A model generated the notes under the pieces. That model was not told the DNA's origin and did not search any database. It worked only from the letters and a program-made list of their open reading frames with translations. A stretch of 64,000 nt of DNA, taken from NCBI RefSeq assembly GCF_016909075.1, contig NZ_JAFBFC010000001.1:372001-436000 (forward strand), in the 5' to 3' direction. Of this stretch, positions 56,169 through 64,000 are shown piece by piece; position 1 is the first letter of the stretch; the number at the start of each line of letters is the position of its first letter. The stretch comes from Priestia iocasae (GTDB taxonomy: Bacteria > Bacillota > Bacilli > Bacillales > Bacillaceae_H). A program made the translations under genes and the position numbers.

Positions 56169-56309
56169 TTACTTGTTTTCTTCTTCATTTAACTGTGCTA
56201 ACTTTTGTAGCAAAATATGTTGAGGCATGTGCATTAATTGTTCAAGAGGAACGTTTAACTTCTCCGCTAACTTAAGAGCCGTTTCGGGTGAAATTTGTAA
56301 AGGTTTCAT
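56169..56309 (-). CDS. yycC: YycC-like small protein
   Basis: 46-residue protein starting MKPLQISPETALKLAEKLNV and containing PLEQLMHMPQHILLQKLAQL. This fits the short YycC family of bacilli, of unknown function. The start codon follows GAAAGGAAG on the minus strand. Longer readings to 56558 run into the divergent phosphodiesterase gene and have no family support. Confidence 0.75.
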   Translation of the reverse strand: MKPLQISPETALKLAEKLNVPLEQLMHMPQHILLQKLAQLNEEENK

Positions 56310-56433
56310 ACATAACAACTTCCTTTCAATTGTAAAATGTATGTGTAAGTATAGCAAAAAAAATGTAAAAAGGCAGGTTTTTTTCTTAATTAATGTTATG
56401 GTAATGAAAACGAGAAAAGGGGTTGAAGGCACA

Positions 56434-57159
56434 TTGCGTATATTTGGACATAGAGGTGCAGCTGGAACGTATCCAGAGAATACGATGATTTCTTTTAAAG
56501 AAGCCATTCGAGTAGGAGCAGATGGTATTGAATTAGATGTGCATATGACAAAAGACAACGAGCTTGTTGTTATTCATGATGAAAAAGTAGATCGAACAAC
56601 AAATGGAAAAGGATATGTAAAAGACTTAACGTATGCTGAAATTAAAAAACTAGATGCTAGTTATAAATTTAAAAAGCAATATGGAGTCTGTCCAATTCCA
56701 TCATTAGAAGAGGTTCTACAGTGGGCAAGTGAGCAATTAATAGAAGTTAACATTGAACTAAAAAATGATATTTTTGAATATGCTTATATGGAAATAAAGG
56801 CCATTGAACTTATCTATAAATATAAGATGCAGGATCGAGTTATTATTTCCTCATTTAATCATAACAGTTTAGCAAGAGTGCTATCGTTAGATTCTAATCT
56901 GGAAACAGCTGTATTATATTCGTATCCACTCTTTGAACCATGGTTATACGCTCAGCATTTAGGGGCAAAAGCATTGCACCCTAATTATCGTACAGTCAAT
57001 GCAGTGAATGTTGATGTATCTCATGACTTTGCTTTGAAAGTAAGACCTTATACGGTAAACGATATGGATGTAGCGAAACGAATGTATGAATATGGATGTG
57101 ATGCAATCATTACAGATTATCCAGAAAAAATGGTGAAAACATTTAAACCAACACTTTAG
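56434..57159 (+). CDS. yqiK: glycerophosphodiester phosphodiesterase
   Basis: Cytoplasmic GDPD-family enzyme (UgpQ/YqiK type) that hydrolyses glycerophosphodiesters to glycerol-3-phosphate and an alcohol. TIM-barrel motifs: FGHRGAAGTYPENTMISF with the catalytic His and Glu, then GIELDVHMTKDNELVVIHDE. Length 241 from the TTG at 56434, which follows GAAGG and puts the barrel motif at residue 4 as in relatives. In-frame ATGs at 56398 and 56404 are possible alternatives. No signal peptide. Confidence 0.9.
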   Translation: MRIFGHRGAAGTYPENTMISFKEAIRVGADGIELDVHMTKDNELVVIHDEKVDRTTNGKGYVKDLTYAEIKKLDASYKFKKQYGVCPIPSLEEVLQWASEQLIEVNIELKNDIFEYAYMEIKAIELIYKYKMQDRVIISSFNHNSLARVLSLDSNLETAVLYSYPLFEPWLYAQHLGAKALHPNYRTVNAVNVDVSHDFALKVRPYTVNDMDVAKRMYEYGCDAIITDYPEKMVKTFKPTL

Positions 57160-57177
57160 ACAATATGACAAAAAATA

Positions 57178-57211
57178 AACAAGCTATCTCATTTGTATGA
57201 GATAGCTTGTT
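57178..57211. terminator. bidirectional terminator between yqiK and yqzF
   Basis: Perfect 15-bp stem AACAAGCTATCTCAT / ATGAGATAGCTTGTT with a TTGT loop and A/T runs on both sides. Confidence 0.93.
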
Positions 57212-57471
57212 TATTTTTTTGCAGATGTTACTTGTTCAGTTTGTTGAAATCGAGGTTGAACTTTATTTCGCTTTCGATCTCGATGTAAGATGAAGCCTGC
57301 GACAAATCCTAAACCTACTAAAAATAAAAGTAATCCTGCTGAAAATTGAACGAAAAGAGAAGTAAACGGTGTCTGTAAGACGCCAAATACCATGTCGCGC
57401 ATTAGTTTAATACCGTAGCCTGCTAGAATCCCTGGAATTAGTAAAATAAGTAGGGCAATTATTCGTATCAT
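57211..57471 (-). CDS. yqzF: DUF2627 membrane protein (YqzF)
   Basis: 86 residues with two membrane helices (IIALLILLIPGILAGYGIKL and FSAGLLLFLVGLGFVAGFIL) and a basic C-terminal tail. It matches the DUF2627 (YqzF) family that precedes bkdR in B. subtilis. No function known. Confidence 0.87.
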   Translation of the reverse strand: MIRIIALLILLIPGILAGYGIKLMRDMVFGVLQTPFTSLFVQFSAGLLLFLVGLGFVAGFILHRDRKRNKVQPRFQQTEQVTSAKK

Positions 57472-57626
57472 AAAAAGGTCCTTTCCAGAAAATATCTTCT
57501 ATTTAAGATGATAAAACAATGAAAAAAATTGTCAAGACGCTTTCTTATTCATTATGATAATACTATGCAAAAAGTTGCAAGTGAATGATGACAAAAAATT
57601 CATTCGGTTTAAGGAGGGAAAATAAG

Positions 57627-59696
57627 ATGCAAAACGTGTTAATTGTTGGAGCTGGAAAGGGAGGATTAACGGTTCTGAAAATTGTGATGGCAGCAGATAT
57701 TTTAAACATTTATGCAATTGCTGACATTAATGAACATGCCCCTGGGATCGTGTTTGCGAAGAAGAATGGTATTCATACTAGTACAAATTGGCGTGATTTA
57801 ATTCATAACAATATCGATATTATTATTGATACGACGGGTGATCAAGCGGTGTTTTATGAATTATATGAAGAAAAGCCAAAAGGTGTAGTGTTAGTACCGG
57901 GATCCGTTGCTCACATTACGGCTGAATTAATGGAAGAAAAAGAAGAGCTTGTGAATCGCTTTAAAAATGAATCTTACAAATATGACTTAATTTTTAACTC
58001 TACTCATGATGGCATGATTGTGATTAATGAAAATGGAATGATTACATTATTTAATCGAAGTGCAGAAAGAGTAACGGGCTTACAGAAGGAAAAAGTAATT
58101 GGTAAGCACATTCACGATGTGATTCCTACAAGTCAGCTGCCTCTGACATTACAAACAAAAAAGGTTGATCGCAACCAAGAATTTTTATTGCAAAATGGCC
58201 GCAAAATTATTACCTCACGCATCCCAATGCTAAATGAGTCGGGTGAGTTATTTGGCGCATTTTCCATTTTTAAAGATATAACAGAAGTCGTTGACTTAGC
58301 TGAAGAGGTAACGAATTTAAAAGAAATACAAATTATGTTAGAAGCCATCATTCAATCATCAGAAGAAGCGATCTCTGTTGTTGATGAAAAAGGACGGGGA
58401 CTGCTTATTAATCCAGCTTATACAAGATTAACGGGATTAAAAGAAGAAGATGTTATTGGAAAACCAGCAACAGCAGATATCTCTGAGGGTGAGAGTATGC
58501 ACATGAAAGTGTTGCAAACAAGAAGGCCCGTTCGTGGAGTGAGTATGAAGGTTGGGCCAAATAAAAAAGATGTTATCGTTAATGTAGCACCGGTCATCGT
58601 AGATGGAAGGTTAAATGGAAGTGTAGGTGTTATTCATGATATGTCTGAAATTCAACAGTTAACGGTAGAATTAGACCGTGCAAGGCAAATTATTCGGACG
58701 CTTGAAGCAAAATATTCATTTGATGATATTATTGGTTCATCAGAAGAATTTCAGTTAGCAATTGAACAAGCAAAACTAGGGGCAAAAACACCAGCAACTG
58801 TATTATTGAGGGGAGAATCAGGTACCGGAAAAGAATTGTTTGCTCATGCCATCCACAATGATAGTAATCGAAAATACAATAAATTTGTACGAGTGAATTG
58901 TGCTGCTTTATCAGAAAGTTTGTTAGAGAGTGAACTGTTTGGCTATGAAGAAGGTGCTTTTTCAGGGGCGAAACGTGGAGGAAAAAGGGGTCTGTTTGAA
59001 GAGGCGAATAATGGGAGTATCTTTCTAGATGAAATTGGTGAGCTGTCTGCAAGTATGCAAGCGAAGTTACTTCGAGTATTGCAAGAAAAAGAAATAGTTC
59101 GTGTAGGAGGAACAACACCTATACCCATTAATGTGCGAGTCATTGCCGCTACAAATGTCAATCTTGAAAAAGGAATTGTAAACGGGAAAGTAAGGGAAGA
59201 CTTATATTATCGACTCAATAAAATTCCAATCCAAATTCCTCCACTTCGTCATCGAAAAGAAGACATTGAATCTCTTGCTCAGCATCTCATTACAAAAATA
59301 AATCAAGATTATGGTCGGAATGTAGAAGGGTTAACAAAAGAAGCGTTAATTTCTTTACGCTCATACGATTGGCCAGGAAATGTTCGAGAGTTAGAAAACA
59401 TCTTAGGTAGAGCTATCATTTATATGCATTATAGTGAAACATTTATTGATGTTCGCCATTTGCCGATGTTAGAAGGTCATCGAATTGAGAATCAAGTTCA
59501 AAGTGAAGATATAGAGCTTTTTGATAACCGACATTTATCAGATTTAGTAGAGGATTATGAAGCGAAAATAGTAAAACAAGTTTTAGAGGCGAATAAGTAC
59601 AATAAAACAAAAACAGCGAAACAGCTAAATATCTCATTACGCTCGCTTTATTATAAAGTTGAAAAATACAAAATTGCAAAAGATGGCATGCAATAA
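57627..59696 (+). CDS. bkdR: sigma-54-dependent activator BkdR of the branched-chain operon
   Basis: Enhancer-binding protein that activates ptb-bcd-buk-lpdV-bkd with sigma-54. Domain order: an N-terminal Rossmann-like stretch ([16 protein letters not shown], residues 4-19), two PAS domains (about 115-230 and 235-345), an AAA+ domain with Walker A GESGTGKE at 396-403 and a GAFSGA loop (GAFTGA variant), and a C-terminal Fis-type helix-turn-helix ([20 protein letters not shown]). Length 689. ATG 57627 follows GGAGGG. Confidence 0.95.
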   Translation: MQNVLIVGAGKGGLTVLKIVMAADILNIYAIADINEHAPGIVFAKKNGIHTSTNWRDLIHNNIDIIIDTTGDQAVFYELYEEKPKGVVLVPGSVAHITAELMEEKEELVNRFKNESYKYDLIFNSTHDGMIVINENGMITLFNRSAERVTGLQKEKVIGKHIHDVIPTSQLPLTLQTKKVDRNQEFLLQNGRKIITSRIPMLNESGELFGAFSIFKDITEVVDLAEEVTNLKEIQIMLEAIIQSSEEAISVVDEKGRGLLINPAYTRLTGLKEEDVIGKPATADISEGESMHMKVLQTRRPVRGVSMKVGPNKKDVIVNVAPVIVDGRLNGSVGVIHDMSEIQQLTVELDRARQIIRTLEAKYSFDDIIGSSEEFQLAIEQAKLGAKTPATVLLRGESGTGKELFAHAIHNDSNRKYNKFVRVNCAALSESLLESELFGYEEGAFSGAKRGGKRGLFEEANNGSIFLDEIGELSASMQAKLLRVLQEKEIVRVGGTTPIPINVRVIAATNVNLEKGIVNGKVREDLYYRLNKIPIQIPPLRHRKEDIESLAQHLITKINQDYGRNVEGLTKEALISLRSYDWPGNVRELENILGRAIIYMHYSETFIDVRHLPMLEGHRIENQVQSEDIELFDNRHLSDLVEDYEAKIVKQVLEANKYNKTKTAKQLNISLRSLYYKVEKYKIAKDGMQ

Positions 59697-59721
59697 ATTG
59701 CATAATGTGCAATTTATTGCA
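59689..59721. promoter_or_regulatory. inverted repeat upstream of ptb, probable BkdR-binding site
   Basis: TGCAATAAATTGCA at 59689-59702 and TGCAATTTATTGCA at 59708-59721 are exact reverse complements, and each half is itself nearly palindromic. The repeat overlaps the bkdR stop and lies about 45 bases before the sigma-54 promoter, a fitting place for the activator of that promoter. Confidence 0.65.
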
Positions 59722-59763
59722 TGTTTATTGTTAGGAAAGTCCTTGCTTTTAGTGCAAATAAAG

Positions 59764-59780
59764 TTGGCACGGTACTTGCA
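59764..59780 (+). promoter_or_regulatory. sigma-54 promoter of ptb-bcd-buk-lpdV
   Basis: TTGGCAC-N5-TTGCA matches the -24/-12 consensus (TGGCAC N5 TTGCW) exactly, with correct spacing and about 45 bases before the ptb ATG. Confidence 0.93.
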
Positions 59781-59826
59781 TATAATAGTAATGGATGAGC
59801 AATAAAGAAGAAAGGTAGAACAGAAC

Positions 59827-60741
59827 ATGAAGCTAGCAGCATTATTAGAACAAGCAACGAACACCAATCCATTAACAGTAGCTGTTGCAGCAGCAGATGA
59901 CCAGGAAACAATTGAAGCTGTATATGAAGCTGTTGAAAGAAAACTGGCACACTTTCTTTTATTTGGAGACAAAGAAAAGATAAATAGCAGAATCCTTCAA
60001 TATCAGCCTTCTCTACTAGAGAATCATTCTATACAGATTGTCGATGCAAAAACTGTGCAAGAAGCTGCAACGCTTGCAGTGAAAGCTGTTCATAATCAGG
60101 AAGCACAATTGTTAATGAAAGGTCACCTTTCTACATCAATTATATTAAAAGCCGTTTTAAATAAAGAGTATGGTTTGCGTACAGGAAGCGTGCTTTCCCA
60201 TGTTGCAGTCTTTGAAGTTCCGAGCTACGACCAATTCGTTTTTGTAACGGATGCAGCGATGAATATTCAGCCTACTTTACAAGAAAAAGCACAAATTTTA
60301 ACCAACGCTGTCCAAGTTGCACAAGCGGTAGGTATTAAAACACCAAAGGTTGCTCCAATTGCTGCTGTAGAAGTAGTAAATGAAAATATGCAAGCAACTG
60401 TTGATGCAGCATTGCTAACACAAATGAATAAAAGAGGACAAATTCAAGGATGTATCGTTGATGGACCTCTTGCGTTAGATAATGCCATTAACATCCAAGC
60501 AGCTCACCATAAGGGAATTACAGGGGAAGTGGCTGGTCAAGCTGATATCCTACTCGTTCCGACCATTGAAGTTGGAAATGTTTTATATAAATCTCTTGTG
60601 TATTTTGCAAAGGCAAAAGTAGGAGCGGTGATTGCCGGAGCGAAAGCACCTATTGTGCTAACTTCTCGTGCAGATTCATCAGAAAGTAAGCTTTATTCTC
60701 TTGCCTTAGCGATATGTGTAGCAAATAGACAGTCATACTAG
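59827..60741 (+). CDS. ptb: phosphate butyryltransferase
   Basis: Converts branched-chain or butyryl-CoA to acyl phosphate, the first step in recovering energy from branched-chain keto acids. PTA/PTB family fold, 304 residues: N-terminal NTNPLTVAVAAADDQETIEA, MKGHLSTSIILKAVLNKEYG near 98, and IVDGPLALDNAIN near 214. ATG 59827 after AAGGTAG. First gene of the sigma-54 operon. Confidence 0.94.
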   Translation: MKLAALLEQATNTNPLTVAVAAADDQETIEAVYEAVERKLAHFLLFGDKEKINSRILQYQPSLLENHSIQIVDAKTVQEAATLAVKAVHNQEAQLLMKGHLSTSIILKAVLNKEYGLRTGSVLSHVAVFEVPSYDQFVFVTDAAMNIQPTLQEKAQILTNAVQVAQAVGIKTPKVAPIAAVEVVNENMQATVDAALLTQMNKRGQIQGCIVDGPLALDNAINIQAAHHKGITGEVAGQADILLVPTIEVGNVLYKSLVYFAKAKVGAVIAGAKAPIVLTSRADSSESKLYSLALAICVANRQSY

Positions 60742-60753
60742 GAGGAATAGGAA

Positions 60754-61857
60754 ATGGAAATTTTTAAATATATGGAAACGTACGATTATGAGCAATTATT
60801 ATTTTGTCAAGATAAAGAGTCCGGTTTGAAGGCTATTATTGCTATTCATGATACAACGATTGGACCGGCTTTAGGTGGAACAAGAATGTGGACGTATGAC
60901 ACAGAGGCATCTGCAATTGAAGATGCGTTACGTCTTGCTAAAGGAATGACTTATAAAAATGCAGCTGCCGGTTTAAATCTAGGTGGAGGAAAAACAGTTA
61001 TTATCGGAGATCCTCGTAAAGATAAGAATGAAGAAATGTTCCGTGCGTTTGGTCGCTTTATCCAAGGATTGAATGGTCGCTATATTACAGCAGAAGATGT
61101 AGGAACAACGGTTGAAGATATGGATATTATCTATCAAGAAACAGATTATGTAACAGGAGTCTCCCCTGCATTCGGTTCTTCTGGTAATCCATCACCTGTA
61201 ACAGCATATGGTGTGTATCGCGGCATGAAGGCAGCAGCAAAAGAAGCGTTCGGTACCGATTCGCTTGAAGGAAAAGTAATTGCTGTTCAAGGTGTTGGAA
61301 ATGTTGCATACAATCTATGCCGTCATCTTCATGAAGAAGGCGCTAAGTTAATTGTGACAGATATTAATAAAGAAGCTGTACAGCGTGTGGTAGAGCAATT
61401 CGGTGCAAAAGCTGTAGACCCAAGTGAAATTTATAGTGTAGATTGTGATATTTATGCTCCTTGTGCATTAGGTGCAACAATTAATGATGAGACAATCCCA
61501 CATCTAAAAGCAAAAGTGATTGCGGGAGCTGCGAACAACCAGCTGAAAGAAACTCGACATGGTGATTTAATCCATGAACTAGGTATTGTTTATGCCCCTG
61601 ATTATGTTATTAATGCAGGTGGTGTTATTAACGTTGCGGATGAGTTAATTGGATATAACCGCGAGCGTGCATTGAAAAAAGTAGAAGGAATTTATGACAA
61701 TATTGCTAGTGTATTTGAAATCTCAAAGCGTGATGGGATTCCAACATACTTAGCAGCTGACCGTTTAGCTGAAGAGCGTATCGAAACTTTACGCCGCTCG
61801 CGCAGTCAGTTCTTACAAAATGGACAGCACATTTTAAGTCGTCGTCAATCACGTTAA
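60754..61857 (+). CDS. bcd: leucine dehydrogenase (branched-chain amino acid dehydrogenase)
   Basis: NAD-dependent oxidative deamination of leucine, valine and isoleucine to keto acids. Catalytic lysine in GGGKTVI near residue 80 and [13 protein letters not shown] near 112. Rossmann loop [13 protein letters not shown] near 177. Length 367. ATG 60754, 12 bases after ptb, with AGGAGG. Confidence 0.95.
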   Translation: MEIFKYMETYDYEQLLFCQDKESGLKAIIAIHDTTIGPALGGTRMWTYDTEASAIEDALRLAKGMTYKNAAAGLNLGGGKTVIIGDPRKDKNEEMFRAFGRFIQGLNGRYITAEDVGTTVEDMDIIYQETDYVTGVSPAFGSSGNPSPVTAYGVYRGMKAAAKEAFGTDSLEGKVIAVQGVGNVAYNLCRHLHEEGAKLIVTDINKEAVQRVVEQFGAKAVDPSEIYSVDCDIYAPCALGATINDETIPHLKAKVIAGAANNQLKETRHGDLIHELGIVYAPDYVINAGGVINVADELIGYNRERALKKVEGIYDNIASVFEISKRDGIPTYLAADRLAEERIETLRRSRSQFLQNGQHILSRRQSR

Positions 61858-61880
61858 TAAAATAGTAAAAAGGAATGTGT

Positions 61881-61960
61881 AACAGATCCATTGAATTAAT
61901 AAAAAAGAGATCTGTTCAGGCTGTGTCAAATGAAATATATGTTCTTCATTTGACACAGTC
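61881..61960 (+). repeat. two hairpins after bcd, including palindromic element copy 2
   Basis: First AACAGATC / GATCTGTT (61881-61916). Then GGCTGTGTCAAATGAA at 61919-61934 pairs with TTCATTTGACACAGTC at 61945-61960. The second matches the palindrome downstream of ahrC. In an operon this may reduce readthrough or protect the bcd mRNA end. Confidence 0.7.
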
Positions 61961-62001
61961 TCCACCATTTCTTTGTTATTTAAGTGTAGGAGGATTTTAC
62001 G

Positions 62002-63108
62002 TTGGAAATGCAAGACTATCGAATAGTTGTCATTAACCCTGGTTCTACCTCAACAAAAATTGGAGTGTTTCATAATGAAAAACCTATTTTTGATCGAACC
62101 ATTCGTTACGATGCTAGTGTGTTAAATCAGTATAAGACGATTTATGATCAATATGAATTTCGCAAACAATCGATTCTACAAGCGCTTGATGAAGAAGGAA
62201 TTAACCTATCAAAGATTAGCGCGGTATGTGGAAGAGGTGGATTGCTACGTCCAATCAAAGGTGGTACATACGCTGTTAATGACATGATGCTACAAGATTT
62301 GAAAGACGGATATGCAGGGCATCATGCTTCAAATTTGGGTGGCATTCTTGCATACGAAATCGCATCAGGATTAAACATTCCTTCTTACATCGTAGATCCA
62401 GTTGTTGTAGATGAATTAGATGACATTGCGCGTATTTCAGGTTTTGCCCTCATTGAGCGAAAAAGTATTTTTCATGCCTTAAATCAAAAAGCAGTTGCGC
62501 GTAAAGTAGCAAAGCAAATGGGACGTAAGTATGAAGATCTTTCACTTATTGTGACACACATGGGTGGAGGAATTACGGTTGGTGTTCATAAAAACGGAAA
62601 AGTAATTGATGTGAATAATGGTTTGCATGGTGATGGTCCGTTTAGTCCTGAGAGAGCAGGAACCGTTCCGGTAGGAGACCTTGTGAAGCTTTGCTTTTCT
62701 GGACGCTACTATCGTGAAGAAATTATGAAGATGATTGTAGGACAAGGTGGGCTTGTTGGGTATCTTGAAACATCCGATGCCCAAAGAGTTGAAGCGCTTG
62801 CTAATAAAGGTGATGAGAAGGCAAAGCTCGTTTATGAAGCAATGGCCTATCAAGTGGCGAAAGAGATTGGTGCAGCTAGTGCGGTGTTAGCAGGTAAAGC
62901 GGATGCGATTATATTAACAGGTGGATTAGCTCATTCAAAAACATTCGTTGCAAACATTGTGAAAAGGGTAAACTGGATTGCTGATGTCATTGTATCGCCG
63001 GGGGAAGATGAATTGCAAGCACTGGCTGAGGGAGCTCTGCGTGTACTATCAGGAGAAGAGGAAGCCAAAGAATACCCTGGTAAAGAAATTCGTACAACGA
63101 TTTTTTAA
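62002..63108 (+). CDS. buk: butyrate kinase
   Basis: Acetokinase-family enzyme making ATP and a branched-chain carboxylate from the acyl phosphate produced by Ptb. N-terminal [15 protein letters not shown] (acetate-kinase signature), [19 protein letters not shown] near 186, and ILTGGLAHS near 310. Length 368. TTG 62002 is seven bases after TAGGAGG; ATG 62008 is an alternative. Confidence 0.94.
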   Translation: MEMQDYRIVVINPGSTSTKIGVFHNEKPIFDRTIRYDASVLNQYKTIYDQYEFRKQSILQALDEEGINLSKISAVCGRGGLLRPIKGGTYAVNDMMLQDLKDGYAGHHASNLGGILAYEIASGLNIPSYIVDPVVVDELDDIARISGFALIERKSIFHALNQKAVARKVAKQMGRKYEDLSLIVTHMGGGITVGVHKNGKVIDVNNGLHGDGPFSPERAGTVPVGDLVKLCFSGRYYREEIMKMIVGQGGLVGYLETSDAQRVEALANKGDEKAKLVYEAMAYQVAKEIGAASAVLAGKADAIILTGGLAHSKTFVANIVKRVNWIADVIVSPGEDELQALAEGALRVLSGEEEAKEYPGKEIRTTIF

Positions 63109-63126
63109 AAAGGAAGGCGGGAGAAC

Positions 63127-64000
63127 ATGGCAACAGAATATGATCTAGTCATACTTGGAGGCGGAACTGGGGGATATGTAGCAGCGATTCGCGCTTCACA
63201 GCTTGGTTTAAAAGTAGCAGTTGTTGAGAAGAAAAAATTAGGTGGGACATGCTTGCATGCAGGGTGTATTCCGAGTAAAGCTTTATTAAGAAGTGCTGAA
63301 GTATATGCATCAGCAAAAGAAAGTAGTGAATTCGGTGTGGTGACAAGTGATGTTACACTGAATTTCCAACGAGTACAAGAGCGCAAAAATAAGATTGTTT
63401 CACAGTTATATAGCGGTGTACAAGGTTTAATGAAAAAAGGAAAGATTGATGTGTATGAAGGCATTGGGCGTATTTTAGGTCCATCTATTTTCTCGCCAAT
63501 GCCAGGAACCATTTCTGTGGAATTAAATAGCGGCGAAGAAAACGAAATGCTTATTCCCAAAAATGTTCTTATTGCCACAGGTTCAAGGCCGCGAACACTT
63601 CCTGGTATAAAAGTAGATGGAGAGTTTGTAATGACTTCTGATGAGGCTTTGCAAATGGAGCATTTACCAAAATCGATCATCATTGTGGGCGGAGGCGTTA
63701 TTGGAATTGAATGGGCATCTATGTTAGCCGACTTTGATGTAGAGGTAACGGTATTAGAATACAGTAATCGTATTTTGCCAACAGAAGATGAAGATATTTC
63801 AAAAGAAATGACCCGCTTATTAACGAAAAAAGGAATCAATATCGTTACATCTGCGAAAGTGTTAGCTGACTCATTAAAAGTAGATGAGGGTGTTGAAATT
63901 TCTGCAGAGCTTGGCAATGAAACAACCTTATTTACTGCTGAAAAACTACTTTTATCAGTTGGAAGGCAAGGAAATGTTGAAGACATTGGATTAGAAAATA
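63127..64000 (+). CDS. lpdV: dihydrolipoyl dehydrogenase, N-terminal part (runs past the window)
   Basis: E3 subunit of the branched-chain alpha-keto acid dehydrogenase. 291 codons are visible with no stop. FAD-binding VILGGGTGGYVAAI at residues 8-21, redox disulfide GGTCLHAGCIPSKALL near 40-55, second Rossmann loop IIIVGGGVIGIEWAS near 182. ATG 63127 after AAGGAAGGCGGG, 18 bases after buk. The bkdAA-AB-B genes are expected just beyond the window. Confidence 0.95.
   Translation, partial: MATEYDLVILGGGTGGYVAAIRASQLGLKVAVVEKKKLGGTCLHAGCIPSKALLRSAEVYASAKESSEFGVVTSDVTLNFQRVQERKNKIVSQLYSGVQGLMKKGKIDVYEGIGRILGPSIFSPMPGTISVELNSGEENEMLIPKNVLIATGSRPRTLPGIKVDGEFVMTSDEALQMEHLPKSIIIVGGGVIGIEWASMLADFDVEVTVLEYSNRILPTEDEDISKEMTRLLTKKGINIVTSAKVLADSLKVDEGVEISAELGNETTLFTAEKLLLSVGRQGNVEDIGLEN

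Noticed and set aside
56310-56558. Extension of the yycC-like gene to 129 residues
   Set aside because: The upstream part overlaps the divergent phosphodiesterase gene, is low-quality translation, and the short product fits its family and ribosome site.
59781-59786. TATAAT next to the sigma-54 site as a sigma-A promoter of ptb
   Set aside because: No acceptable -35 lies 16-18 bases upstream, and the overlapping -24/-12 element is a perfect sigma-54 match.
1-64000. CRISPR arrays, rRNA, tRNA or intact insertion sequences
   Set aside because: No regularly spaced direct repeats, rRNA-like blocks, cloverleaf sequences or full transposase genes were seen. The only recombinase is the truncated one at 54369.

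Overview
The window looks like a chromosome segment from a low-GC, spore-forming Bacillaceae. It carries the Bacillus subtilis yqgQ-to-lpdV order almost intact: glcK, comG, gcv, spoIIIA, accBC, dxs, recN, spoIVB, spo0A and bkd/ptb. It also has a class II (B12-dependent) ribonucleotide reductase, which B. subtilis lacks. That addition suggests a Priestia/B. megaterium-like host, an inference from gene content and not from a database match.

Layout: 1-9760 is yqgQ(partial)-glcK, an LTA-synthase paralogue, a peptidoglycan endopeptidase, a lipoprotein, small membrane proteins, a metallo-hydrolase, a MidA-like methyltransferase, a SufR-like regulator and mgsR. 9873-13892 is the seven-gene comG competence pseudopilus operon, followed by aroK and yqzE. 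14679-17154 is the divergent yqhG/yqhH pair. 17351-21591 is a tandem glycine riboswitch followed by gcvT-gcvPA-gcvPB. 21629-23057 holds a rhodanese and lipM. 23488-27632 is nrdJ, split by two unlike group I introns; the second encodes a PD-(D/E)XK homing endonuclease. 27808-34236 is mntR, a patatin-like hydrolase, yqhP/Q/R, aroQ, a prolidase, efp and yqhV. 34313-39566 is spoIIIAA-AH. 40126-45623 is accB, accC, yqhY, nusB, xseA, xseB and ispA. 46055-54220 is dxs, tlyA, ahrC, recN, spoIVB and spo0A. 54369-56147 is a decayed mobile-element scar bounded by a repeat of spo0A sequence. 56169-57471 holds yycC-like, glpQ-like and yqzF genes. 57627-64000 is bkdR and its sigma-54 operon ptb-bcd-buk-lpdV, with lpdV running off the end.

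Most genes are housekeeping or development functions: competence DNA uptake, glycine cleavage with lipoate attachment, the engulfment-stage forespore channel, fatty-acid and isoprenoid precursor synthesis, and branched-chain keto-acid catabolism. Breaks in synteny are few: nrdJ between lipM and mntR, the regulator beside mgsR, aroK after comGG, and the scar after spo0A.

The most unusual feature is the nrdJ locus. Both introns sit at codon boundaries in highly conserved motifs. The second separates the codons for the catalytic Cys-Gly and Glu of NPCGE. Two tandem NrdR-type boxes exactly 31 bp apart precede the gene. Other items worth a second look are an apparent AUU start in spoIIIAD, a 24-bp direct repeat from spo0A, a TTGAGT-N17-TATAAT promoter driving a roughly 90-nt terminated RNA before dxs, and large palindromes repeated in intergenic DNA.
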